Origin: Blattabacterium cuenoti
Lineage (GTDB): Bacteria > Bacteroidota > Bacteroidia > Flavobacteriales > Blattabacteriaceae
Direction of reading: 5' to 3'
NCBI RefSeq assembly: GCF_014252255.1
Contig: NZ_CP059213.1
Location: 496,001 to 560,000, forward strand
DNA: 64,000 nucleotides
Below, in pieces: positions 46,981 to 55,365 of this stretch; the first letter of the stretch is position 1, and the number at the start of each line of letters is the position of its first letter. A model generated the notes under the pieces. It did not search any database. It saw only the letters and a list, made by a program, of their open reading frames with translations, and had not been told where the DNA came from. The position numbers and the translations under genes are program-made.

Positions 46981-47796
46981 TTGTATTATTTTTTGTATAA
47001 ATCCTTTTTTTTATTATTATCATTATTATTTTCTTTGAAGATCTCTTTCATTGATATTTTAGATATATTTTTAGTATTTATTATTTTATTTCAAGTCTAT
47101 AGATTAGTTTATAGTACCCCTGCTTTAAACATTTTTTATGGAATCATTGCAACTTTTATTTTCTGGAAAATAGTAGAAATTTATGAAATGAAACTCCTAA
47201 GCATAGTTATAAGTGCTTTTTTTAAAGGGGGATTCCTTGCATTAATTATTGTATTTCAACCAGAAATAAGAAAATTTCTTCTCATAGTAGGAAGTAAAAA
47301 TTTTTTTAAAAAATTTATATTTTCTCTTTTTTTTAAAAAATCAAATGTATCTATAAAAACTGAAACTATAGATAGTATAGTAAAATCTTGCGCCATTTTT
47401 TCAGGAGATAAAACAGGTATTTTAATCGTAATTCAATTACATCAAGATTTAAAAGAATTTATTCAAAATGGAGATGAAATGGACGCTAAAGTAAATATTT
47501 CTATATTAGAAAGTATTTTTTATAAAAATAGTCCATTACATGATGGAGCTGTAATTATTATAGGAAATAAAATAGTGAGAACAAGAGCAATACTTCCTGT
47601 ATCTTATGATAAAGAAATTCCATCACGTTTAGGACTACGTCATAGAGCCGCTATTGGTATATCTGAAAAAACAGATGCTATTTGTCTTGTTATTTCAGAA
47701 GAAACAGGTTATATATCTTATATTAAAGATCAAAAAAGAACTATTATAACTAATATAAATAATTTAAAAATGAAACTTGAAGAAGATTTACTTTAA
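46981..47796 (+). CDS. cdaA: diadenylate cyclase CdaA
   Basis: Makes cyclic di-AMP from two ATP. Three membrane segments occupy about residues 8-95; the DAC domain follows, with DGA at 188-190 and RHR at 220-222, the two catalytic motifs, both intact. The start is TTG at 46981, with no better ATG nearby. It overlaps nothing upstream but ends four bases before the murF ATG; a link between c-di-AMP and wall synthesis genes is common in other phyla. No phosphodiesterase or c-di-AMP receptor is recognised in the window. Confidence 0.92.
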   Translation: MYYFLYKSFFLLLSLLFSLKISFIDILDIFLVFIILFQVYRLVYSTPALNIFYGIIATFIFWKIVEIYEMKLLSIVISAFFKGGFLALIIVFQPEIRKFLLIVGSKNFFKKFIFSLFFKKSNVSIKTETIDSIVKSCAIFSGDKTGILIVIQLHQDLKEFIQNGDEMDAKVNISILESIFYKNSPLHDGAVIIIGNKIVRTRAILPVSYDKEIPSRLGLRHRAAIGISEKTDAICLVISEETGYISYIKDQKRTIITNINNLKMKLEEDLL

Positions 47797-47800
47797 AATA

Positions 47801-49126
47801 ATGAAAAAAATGAATATAAAAAATATATATAAATTATATATGATCTCTTCAGGAATAGAAATAAATAGTAAAAAAGTTCGAAAAGGATCTATTTTTATAG
47901 CTTTAAAAGGAAAAAATTTTGATGGGAATCAATTTTCTAAAGAAGCCATTTTAAACGGAGCTATATTATCCATAATAGATAATAAAAATTTTATTTCTTA
48001 TAATAATAAGAACAAAATTATTTTTGTAGATAATACTTTGCATTTTTTACAAAAATTAGCAATGTATCATAGATACCAATTACGTCATATTCCTATTATA
48101 GCTATTACAGGAAGTAATGGAAAAACTACTACAAAAGAACTTACTCAAGTTATTTTATCTCAGAAATATAAAAAAGTTCATTTTACTAAAAATAATTTTA
48201 ATAATCATATAGGAATTCCATTAACTATATTATCTATGTCTAGAAATACAGAAATTTCTGTTATCGAAATTGGAGCTAATCATGAAAAAGAAATTGAAAA
48301 AATGTGTTCTATCATAAAACCAGATTATGGATATATAACTAATTTTGGAAAAGCTCATTTGGAAGGATTTCAAAGTATAGAAGGAATTATACGTGGTAAA
48401 TTAGAATTATATAATTTTTTAAAAAAAAATAAAAAAATAGTATTTGTTAATGGAGATGATCCTATTCAATTAAAAGAAAGTATAGGAATTAAAAGATTTA
48501 TTTTTTCTGAAAAAGAAAAATCAGATATAAAAATTAAATATTTATGGAAAGAATCTTATTTACAATCAATTTTATATATTGATAATATAAAAATTAGTTC
48601 TGATTTAATAGGAAATTACAATTTATATAATATAGCTTCGGCTATATCTATTGGAAAATATTTTAAAGTTTCTTTAAAAAAAATAAAAAATGCTGTAGAA
48701 AAATATATTCCAAAAAATTATCGTTCTCAAATTATACATAAAAAAAATATAAAAATTTTTATAGATTGTTATAATGCAAATCCTACTAGCATGATTTATG
48801 CTTTAAAATTTTTTAATAATAATAATATAAAAGGTAATAAAATTGCTATATTAGGAGATATGTTAGAATTAGGACTTTATTCTAATTATGAACATAAAAA
48901 AATAATTTTTTTTTTAGAAAAAAGTCACATAAATATAACATTTTTAATTGGAAAAAATTTTTTTAATACTGATTTAAAAATTTCTCAAAAAATAAAAAAA
49001 TTTATAAATAAAAAAAAATTTATTGAATGGATAAAAAAAAATTCTATTCAAAAACAAAAAATTGATTATATACTTATTAAAGGTTCTAGAAAATACTCAT
49101 TAGAAAACCTTATTGATTTCATTTAA
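47801..49126 (+). CDS. murF: UDP-MurNAc-tripeptide D-Ala-D-Ala ligase MurF
   Basis: Adds D-Ala-D-Ala to the UDP-MurNAc tripeptide. The ATP loop is ITGSNGKTTTKEL (about residues 100-112), with NNFNNHIGIPLTIL and EIGANHEKEI behind it and the C-terminal ILGDMLELG. The ATG at 47801 gives 441 residues and is preferred to a TTG 24 bases upstream that lies within cdaA. Works downstream of Ddl (18.8 kb). Confidence 0.94.
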   Translation: MKKMNIKNIYKLYMISSGIEINSKKVRKGSIFIALKGKNFDGNQFSKEAILNGAILSIIDNKNFISYNNKNKIIFVDNTLHFLQKLAMYHRYQLRHIPIIAITGSNGKTTTKELTQVILSQKYKKVHFTKNNFNNHIGIPLTILSMSRNTEISVIEIGANHEKEIEKMCSIIKPDYGYITNFGKAHLEGFQSIEGIIRGKLELYNFLKKNKKIVFVNGDDPIQLKESIGIKRFIFSEKEKSDIKIKYLWKESYLQSILYIDNIKISSDLIGNYNLYNIASAISIGKYFKVSLKKIKNAVEKYIPKNYRSQIIHKKNIKIFIDCYNANPTSMIYALKFFNNNNIKGNKIAILGDMLELGLYSNYEHKKIIFFLEKSHINITFLIGKNFFNTDLKISQKIKKFINKKKFIEWIKKNSIQKQKIDYILIKGSRKYSLENLIDFI

Positions 49127-49132
49127 TTATTC

Positions 49133-49164
49133 TTTGCAAATTTAATTTTATTAAATTACATTTG
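49133..49164 (+). promoter_or_regulatory. promoter of pdhA-pdhC
   Basis: TTTG at 49133-49136 and TACATTTG at 49157-49164 are separated by 20 bases, matching the Bacteroidota layout of a -33 TTG/TTTG and a -7 TAnnTTTG. Transcription would start near 49171, leaving a leader of about 38 bases before the pdhA ATG. This is the best two-part promoter seen in the window. Confidence 0.55.
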
Positions 49165-49208
49165 TATATATATAAATAAAATAATCTAATTTTGTAAAAT
49201 TTTTTCTT

Positions 49209-50204
49209 ATGAAAGAAATTACCACAAAAACCTATATTAAGTGGTTTAAAGATATGTCTTTTTGGAGAAAATTTGAGGATAAATGTCGTTCCTTATACTT
49301 AAAACAGAAAATTAGAGGATTTTTACATTTATATAATGGACAAGAAGCTTTACCTGCAGGATTAACTCATGCAATGGATATGTCTAAAGATAAAATTATA
49401 ACTGCTTATAGATGTCATATATTTCCATTATCTATGGGAGTTGATCCAAAAAAAATTATGGCAGAACTTTTGGGAAAAAAAACAGGAACATCTCGTGGAA
49501 TGGGTGGTTCTATGCATATTTTTAGCAAAAAACATCGTTTTTATGGAGGACACGGTATTGTAGGTGGACAAATTCCATTAGGAGCTGGTATTGCCTTTGC
49601 TGATAAATATTTCAATAGAGATGCAGTTACTTTAACTATTATGGGAGATGGAGCTGTAAGACAGGGATCTTTACATGAAACATTTAATATGTCTATGATA
49701 TGGAAACTTCCTGTTGTATTTATATGTGAAAATAATGGATATGCTATGGGTACTTCTGTAAAAAGAAGCACAAATATGAAAGAAATATATAAAATAGGTT
49801 TATCATATGGAATGCCATCTTATCCTGTAGATGGAATGAATCCTGAAAAAATAGCAAAAATAGCTTCTATTGCAATAGAAAAAGCGAGAAAAGGAGAAGG
49901 AGCTACTTTTTTAGATATTAAAACATATAGATATAGGGGGCATTCTATGTCAGATGCTGAATCATATCGTAATAAAGAGGAAGTGATTTTATATAAAAAA
50001 AAAGATCCTATTTTAAAATTAAAAAATATTATTGTACAAAATAAATGGGAAACTATAGATAATTTAAATACTATAGAAAATGAAGTAAAAAGGAAAGTAG
50101 AATATTGTGTAGAATTTGCAGAAAACTCAGATACACCTTCTTTAGAAGAAATGTATAATGTTGTTTATAATGAGAAAGATTATCCTTTTTTAGATTTTAT
50201 ATAA
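49209..50204 (+). CDS. pdhA: pyruvate dehydrogenase E1 component, alpha subunit
   Basis: Thiamine-diphosphate-dependent decarboxylation of pyruvate, with a beta subunit not found in this window. The ThDP motif is GDGAVRQGSLHETFNMSMIW (about residues 155-174), followed by the ENNGYAMGT loop; HIFSKKHRFYGGHGIVGGQ and YRYRGHSMSDAE (phosphorylation-loop region) are typical. Length 331. It is 48 bases upstream of the E2 gene. Confidence 0.95.
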   Translation: MKEITTKTYIKWFKDMSFWRKFEDKCRSLYLKQKIRGFLHLYNGQEALPAGLTHAMDMSKDKIITAYRCHIFPLSMGVDPKKIMAELLGKKTGTSRGMGGSMHIFSKKHRFYGGHGIVGGQIPLGAGIAFADKYFNRDAVTLTIMGDGAVRQGSLHETFNMSMIWKLPVVFICENNGYAMGTSVKRSTNMKEIYKIGLSYGMPSYPVDGMNPEKIAKIASIAIEKARKGEGATFLDIKTYRYRGHSMSDAESYRNKEEVILYKKKDPILKLKNIIVQNKWETIDNLNTIENEVKRKVEYCVEFAENSDTPSLEEMYNVVYNEKDYPFLDFI

Positions 50205-50252
50205 ATAAAAAAATATAAAATTATACCTTTTTTATAATTAAAAAATACAATA

Positions 50253-51401
50253 ATGGCAGAAATAATATCTATGCCCCAATTAAGTGATACAATGGAAGAG
50301 GGCACTGTAATTAAATGGAATAAAAAAATAGGAGATAAAGTTTATGAAGGAGATATTTTAGCGGAAATAGAAACAGATAAAGCTACTCAAGATTTTGAAA
50401 TAGATGTTAGTGGTATTCTTCTTTTTATTGGTGTAAAAGAAGGAGAAAAAACACGTGTTAATGATATATTAGCGATTATAGGAGAGGAAGGAGAAGATAT
50501 CAATCATTTAATTTCAAAATCAAAAAAAATACAAAAAGAAAAAAAGGATAAAATCAATAAAGAAGATAGAATATTTATTTCTCCTTTAGCAAAAAAAATG
50601 GCTAAAAAAATAGGAATATCTTTAAGTGATATTAATAAAGGTAGTGGAGATTATGGAAGAATTATTAAAAAAGATATTGATAAATATTATAAAAAAACAA
50701 AATTAAAGGAAAATAAATTTCATAAAAAAATATCTCATTCTTCTATGAGAAAAAAAATAGCAAAACATTTAACTTTTTCTAAATTTTCTGCTCCACATTA
50801 TTACTTATTTAATGAAATTCATGTAGATAAATTAATTGAATTTAGAAAAAAATTAAATGATAAACTTTCTTTAGAAGAAAAAATATCATTTAATGATATT
50901 ATTATAAAAGCAGTCGCTCAATCTTTAAAGAAAAATCCAAATATGAATGTTTCTTGGAATGAAGAAGAAATTTTATTTCATTCACATATTCATATTGGAA
51001 TAGCTGTAGCAATAAAAGATGGATTAATAGTCCCAGTTATTAAAAATTCTGACCAAAAATCATTATTACAAATTTCCAAAGAAATTAAAGATAAAGTATT
51101 TCGTTCAAAATCAAAAAAAATACAACCAGAAGAAATAGAAAATAGTACTTTTACAGTGTCTAATTTAGGAATGTATGGAATAGAATCTTTTACTTCCATT
51201 ATTAATGTTCCAAATTCTTCTATTTTATCTATAGGATCTATTATGAAAAGACCAATTATTAAAAATTCTAAAATAGAAATAGGAAACATAATGAAAATTA
51301 CTTTATCTTGTGATCATAGAATTATAGATGGAGCTATAGCAAGTAATTATATTTATTCTTTAAAAAATTATTTAGAAGATCCTATTACTATATTATTTTA
51401 A
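50253..51401 (+). CDS. pdhC: dihydrolipoamide acetyltransferase (PDH E2)
   Basis: Core of the pyruvate dehydrogenase complex. One lipoyl domain (1-80) with the lipoyl-Lys in EIETDKATQDFEI (Lys43), a subunit-binding domain (about 108-148, ISPLAKKMAKKIGISLSDI), and the catalytic domain with SCDHRIIDGAIAS near the C-terminus. At 382 residues with a single lipoyl domain it is short; flavobacterial E2 often has two, so one domain may have been lost. The last four bases overlap the end of the TerC gene. Confidence 0.93.
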   Translation: MAEIISMPQLSDTMEEGTVIKWNKKIGDKVYEGDILAEIETDKATQDFEIDVSGILLFIGVKEGEKTRVNDILAIIGEEGEDINHLISKSKKIQKEKKDKINKEDRIFISPLAKKMAKKIGISLSDINKGSGDYGRIIKKDIDKYYKKTKLKENKFHKKISHSSMRKKIAKHLTFSKFSAPHYYLFNEIHVDKLIEFRKKLNDKLSLEEKISFNDIIIKAVAQSLKKNPNMNVSWNEEEILFHSHIHIGIAVAIKDGLIVPVIKNSDQKSLLQISKEIKDKVFRSKSKKIQPEEIENSTFTVSNLGMYGIESFTSIINVPNSSILSIGSIMKRPIIKNSKIEIGNIMKITLSCDHRIIDGAIASNYIYSLKNYLEDPITILF

Positions 51402-52096
51402 TTTTTATACAATTTTTTTTTTATTAATGAAATAAAAATAGAAAAAATAAATATGAAAAGAGTTAATAATGAAAAAATTTCTTCTGGAAAATTATAATTT
51501 ATAAAAGAAGAAAAAATAAGTTTTATTCCGAGAATAATAATTATGAAAAAAGTAGAATTTTTCAATTCTGGAAATTTATTTATTAATTGAATAAAAAATT
51601 GAGAAATTAATCTCATAGAAAAAATTCCTATAAATACACCTAAAAAAATTAATATAAAATTTTTTGATAAAGCAACGGAAGCAAAAATATTATCAATAGA
51701 AAAAAATAAATCCATAATTTCTATTAAAAAAATAATTCTCCAAAAAGAATCTTTTTTTTTCAAATTATTTGAATTTTTTGATAAAAAAAATTTTTTTTTC
51801 AAAAAATGATTTAATCCTATAAAAATTAAATATCCTCCTCCTAATGGTTTTAACCACCATATTTTTATTAATGTAGAAGCAAATAATAAACATAATCCTC
51901 TAAAAAAATAAGCTCCGATAATTCCATACTTTATAGCTTTTTTTCTATCTTCTTTTTTTAAATTAACAATCATGGAAGCTAACATAGCTGCATTATCTAT
52001 AGATAAAATACTTTCTATTAAAAATAAATTTCCTATAATAGTTATAGATAAGATAGGATGATTAATAATTTCTATAAAATATTTTACAAAATTCAT
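51398..52096 (-). CDS. TerC-family membrane protein
   Basis: A 232-residue integral membrane protein with about seven segments. Paired acidic motifs SIDNAAMLASMIV (about residue 33) and FFSIDNIFASVAL (about residue 131) are the hallmark of TerC proteins, implicated in metal (Mn) efflux or membrane-protein metalation. The exact substrate is unknown here. It is divergent from secDF, with the tandem repeats at 52.2 kb between them. Confidence 0.85.
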   Translation of the reverse strand: MNFVKYFIEIINHPILSITIIGNLFLIESILSIDNAAMLASMIVNLKKEDRKKAIKYGIIGAYFFRGLCLLFASTLIKIWWLKPLGGGYLIFIGLNHFLKKKFFLSKNSNNLKKKDSFWRIIFLIEIMDLFFSIDNIFASVALSKNFILIFLGVFIGIFSMRLISQFFIQLINKFPELKNSTFFIIIILGIKLIFSSFINYNFPEEIFSLLTLFIFIFSIFISLIKKKLYKN

Positions 52097-52201
52097 TTTT
52101 TTTTTAAAAAATTTTTTTATCCATTTTAAATAAATTAAATAATTAAAATCATTTTATATTTTATATTATAAAAGTTTATTATTTTATATTTATAATAATT
52201 T

Positions 52202-52281
52202 CACTAATTCACTAATTCACTAATTCACTGATTCACTGATTTACTGATTTACTGATTTACTGATTTACTGATTTACTGATT
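52202..52281 (+). repeat. 8-bp tandem repeat, 10 units
   Basis: Ten perfect-length octamers in a row: three CACTAATT, two CACTGATT, five TACTGATT. Intermediate units carry one change and the last five carry two, so the array records a stepwise spread of mutations by duplication. It lies in the 293-base gap between terC and secDF, upstream of both starts, and is not coding. Confidence 0.97.
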
Positions 52282-52295
52282 TAAATATATTATAA

Positions 52296-52317
52296 TAATA
52301 TATAGTTAATATATAGT
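52296..52317 (+). repeat. 11-bp direct tandem repeat, 2 units
   Basis: TAATATATAGT occurs twice back to back, 73 bases before the secDF start and 14 bases after the 8-bp array. Nothing else is recognised in the rest of the terC-secDF gap. Confidence 0.85.
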
Positions 52318-52389
52318 AATCAAAAAAAAAAATAATGATTATTAGAAATTTTATTAAATTAAATAATCCTATTTTTATAAACAAATAAA

Positions 52390-55113
52390 ATGCGTATAGG
52401 AAATTTTTTTACAATTTTTATAACTATAATATTGACTATAATTTGCTTATATTATATATGTTCTAGTACATTATTAAAAAATAATAAAAATACTCTAAAT
52501 CTTGGATTAGATTTAAAAGGAGGTATTAGCATAATTTTAGATGTATCGGAAAAGGATTTATTAAAAAAACTTTCTGAAAATTCTAAAAATTCTTTTTTTC
52601 TAAATGCATTAGAATATGCTGATAATAAAAAAAAAAATAATACAAATATAGATTATTTATCATTTTTTATTGATTTCTTCAATCAATTTAATATTAGTTT
52701 ATCTTCTCCCGATTTATTTGGAAATAGATATAATATAGGACAAATTGATTCTAATAGTTCAAATGTAGAAGTGAAAGCTTTTCTTAGAAAAAAAATAGAA
52801 TCATCTATTATTTCTATTCAAAATATATTAATATCCAGAATCAATCAATTTGGAATTTTACAACCAAATATACAACGTATTAAAAATACTAACAAAATAT
52901 TAATAGAATTATCTGGAATAACAGATATAAGTAGAATAAAAAATATTTTAGAGAGAAAAGCAGAATTACATTTTTTTGAAATTTATAATATTCAAGAAAT
53001 TTTTCCATTTTTTCAAAAAATAGATCCAATTTTTTATAAAAAATTTAAAAAATCTTTTATAAATATTTTGAATCTATCTAATATAAAATCGAATAATATA
53101 GTTGGATTAGTTCATAAAAAAAATAAAAAAATAATTTCTGATTTTTTTAATTTAATGAAATCTTCAGAAGTATTACCATATTATTTACAAAATGTTAAAT
53201 TTTTATGGGGAAATAAAAATTTTTTAAATAAAAATTTTTTTCAATTATTTGCTGTAAAAATCAATGAAATGGATTCTTCTTTAAATGGAGATATTGTAAC
53301 TAACGCTTATAAATCTTTTGGTCCATTTAATGAAATATCAATAAATATAAAAATGAATCAAGAAGGAACTAAAAAATGGAAAATATTTACTAAAAAAAAT
53401 ATAGGGAAAAATATAGCAATAGTACTTGATAATTTAGTTTATGCAACCCCATTAGTTCAATCAGTTATACCAAACGGTATGTCTCAAATATCTGGACATT
53501 TTTCTATACAAGAGTCTAATGATTTAATCAATGTATTAAATGCAGGAGAATATCCTATTTCAGTAAATATTGTACAAACTGATATTATAGGACCTTATTT
53601 AGGTATAGTTTCTATTCAAAAAGGAATAAAATCTTTTTTAATAGCCTTATTTTTTGTATTTTTTTGGATGATTTTTTATTATTCAATTCCAGGGTTATAT
53701 TCTAATATTATTTTAATTTTAAATATTATATTAATTTTTGGAATTATTATTTCAATCAATGCTGTATTAACTCTTCCTGGAATTGCAGGAATTATATTAA
53801 CATTAGCCATGTCTATGGATGCAAATATTTTAATTTATGAAAAAATTAAAGAAAATATAAACAATAAAATTTCTATTTTTGCATCTATTCAAAATAGTTA
53901 TACATTTCATGGAGCTTTATCTTCTATTATAGATGGACAAATTACAACTTTATTATGTGGAATTATTTTATTTTATTTTGGTACAGGTCCAATTAAAGGA
54001 TTTTCTACTACTTTAATTATTGGAATTATAATATCTGTATTTACTTCTACTTGTTTAGGAAGATTATTATTAGAATGGCATTTAAAAAAATATAATAAAA
54101 TTACTTTTATTAATAAAATGTTTATTAATTTTTTTTATAAAATTAAAAATATACAATGGGATTTTTTATCTAAAAGAAAATGGGCTTATATAATTTCTTC
54201 TATTCTTTTAACATTTAGTATATTTTCTTTAATTTTTCAAGGATTAAATCTAGGATTAGATTTTGTAGGAGGACGTTCTTATGTAATTCTTTTTGAAAAA
54301 AAAATCATTCCTGATAAAATTTCACAAATTTTATCAAAAACATTCCTAGAAAAAGGAAAACCTTCCTTTCCAAGGGTAATGACATTTGGAAAAGAAAATC
54401 AATTGAAAATAATAACTAAATATAAAATATGGGAAAAAAATTCTCAAATAGACGAAGAAATTTTAAAAAAAATGTTTTTATCTTTGAAAGATTATTTTCC
54501 TATTCATTTTCAATTTAATGATTTTAAAAGCATAGAAAAAGAAAAAAATAAACCTTTAGGAATTTTATCTTATGAAAAAGTAGAACCTATAATAGCTCAA
54601 GATATGAAAAAAAAATCTGTGATATCAATCACAGTTTCTTTAGTTGTAATATTTTTATATATTTTTATAAGGTTTAAAAAATGGCAATTTGGATTAGGAG
54701 CTATAATTTCTTTAATTCATGATTCAATTATTGTACTTGGAATATATTCTTTTTTTTACAAAAAATTTCCTATTCTAGAAATAGACCAATCTTTTATAGC
54801 AGCGTTATTAACTATAATTGGTTATTCTATTAATGATACTGTAATTATTTATGATCAAATAAGAAAAATTTCAAAAAAAACAATATTTTTAAACATGAGA
54901 AAAAATATTAACACTGGTATTATTAATTCTATAACAAGAACTATTCATACTTCATTAATTACTTTATTAGTAATTACTATTATTTTTTTATTTGGAGGAA
55001 CTACTCTTCGTAGTTTTACGTTAGCTTTATTTATTGGAATAAGTATTGGAACTTATTCTTCTTTATTTATTGCACCATCTATTGTGTACGATTTTTGTAA
55101 AAAAAAAATATAG
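52390..55113 (+). CDS. secDF: protein translocase SecDF fusion
   Basis: Proton-driven Sec accessory factor, with SecD and SecF fused as is usual in Bacteroidota. The SecD part has LGLDLKGGISIILDV near residue 38, a large periplasmic domain, and SMDANILIYEKIKE (near 475) with the conserved Asp of the proton path. The SecF part begins about residue 590, with LGLDFVGGRSYVI and YSINDTVIIYDQIR. Length 907 is near normal. tatA follows four bases after the stop. Confidence 0.96.
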   Translation: MRIGNFFTIFITIILTIICLYYICSSTLLKNNKNTLNLGLDLKGGISIILDVSEKDLLKKLSENSKNSFFLNALEYADNKKKNNTNIDYLSFFIDFFNQFNISLSSPDLFGNRYNIGQIDSNSSNVEVKAFLRKKIESSIISIQNILISRINQFGILQPNIQRIKNTNKILIELSGITDISRIKNILERKAELHFFEIYNIQEIFPFFQKIDPIFYKKFKKSFINILNLSNIKSNNIVGLVHKKNKKIISDFFNLMKSSEVLPYYLQNVKFLWGNKNFLNKNFFQLFAVKINEMDSSLNGDIVTNAYKSFGPFNEISINIKMNQEGTKKWKIFTKKNIGKNIAIVLDNLVYATPLVQSVIPNGMSQISGHFSIQESNDLINVLNAGEYPISVNIVQTDIIGPYLGIVSIQKGIKSFLIALFFVFFWMIFYYSIPGLYSNIILILNIILIFGIIISINAVLTLPGIAGIILTLAMSMDANILIYEKIKENINNKISIFASIQNSYTFHGALSSIIDGQITTLLCGIILFYFGTGPIKGFSTTLIIGIIISVFTSTCLGRLLLEWHLKKYNKITFINKMFINFFYKIKNIQWDFLSKRKWAYIISSILLTFSIFSLIFQGLNLGLDFVGGRSYVILFEKKIIPDKISQILSKTFLEKGKPSFPRVMTFGKENQLKIITKYKIWEKNSQIDEEILKKMFLSLKDYFPIHFQFNDFKSIEKEKNKPLGILSYEKVEPIIAQDMKKKSVISITVSLVVIFLYIFIRFKKWQFGLGAIISLIHDSIIVLGIYSFFYKKFPILEIDQSFIAALLTIIGYSINDTVIIYDQIRKISKKTIFLNMRKNINTGIINSITRTIHTSLITLLVITIIFLFGGTTLRSFTLALFIGISIGTYSSLFIAPSIVYDFCKKKI

Positions 55114-55117
55114 AAAT

Positions 55118-55288
55118 ATGACAAATTTTTTATTTATTAGTATTGAAGAAAGTTTTTTTATTATTTTTATAGCTATACTCATATTTGGACCAAAAAAAAT
55201 ACCAGATATAGCTCGTGGATTAGGAGAAGGAATACGATATTTAAAAAATGCTAAAGAAAAAATAAAAAATGATATCTTTAGATCATAA
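55118..55288 (+). CDS. tatA: TatA/E-type twin-arginine translocase subunit
   Basis: A 56-residue protein with one N-terminal membrane segment (about residues 9-23), the hinge FGPKKIPDIARGLGEG and an amphipathic helix ending in DIFRS. These are the marks of TatA. The ATG at 55118, four bases after secDF, is chosen; an upstream in-frame start lies within secDF and is not needed. No tatC is in the window, so whether the pathway is complete is unknown. Confidence 0.9.
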   Translation: MTNFLFISIEESFFIIFIAILIFGPKKIPDIARGLGEGIRYLKNAKEKIKNDIFRS

Positions 55289-55365
55289 AAAAAACCAATT
55301 TTACAAAAAAAAATATATATTTTATATTTTTATTATATAATATATTCTATTTAATTATTTATTTA

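Noticed and set aside
52202-52281. Possible origin-type iterons
   Set aside because: Octamers are not DnaA boxes, no dnaA, dnaN or other replication gene is adjacent, and the variant order fits simple slippage.
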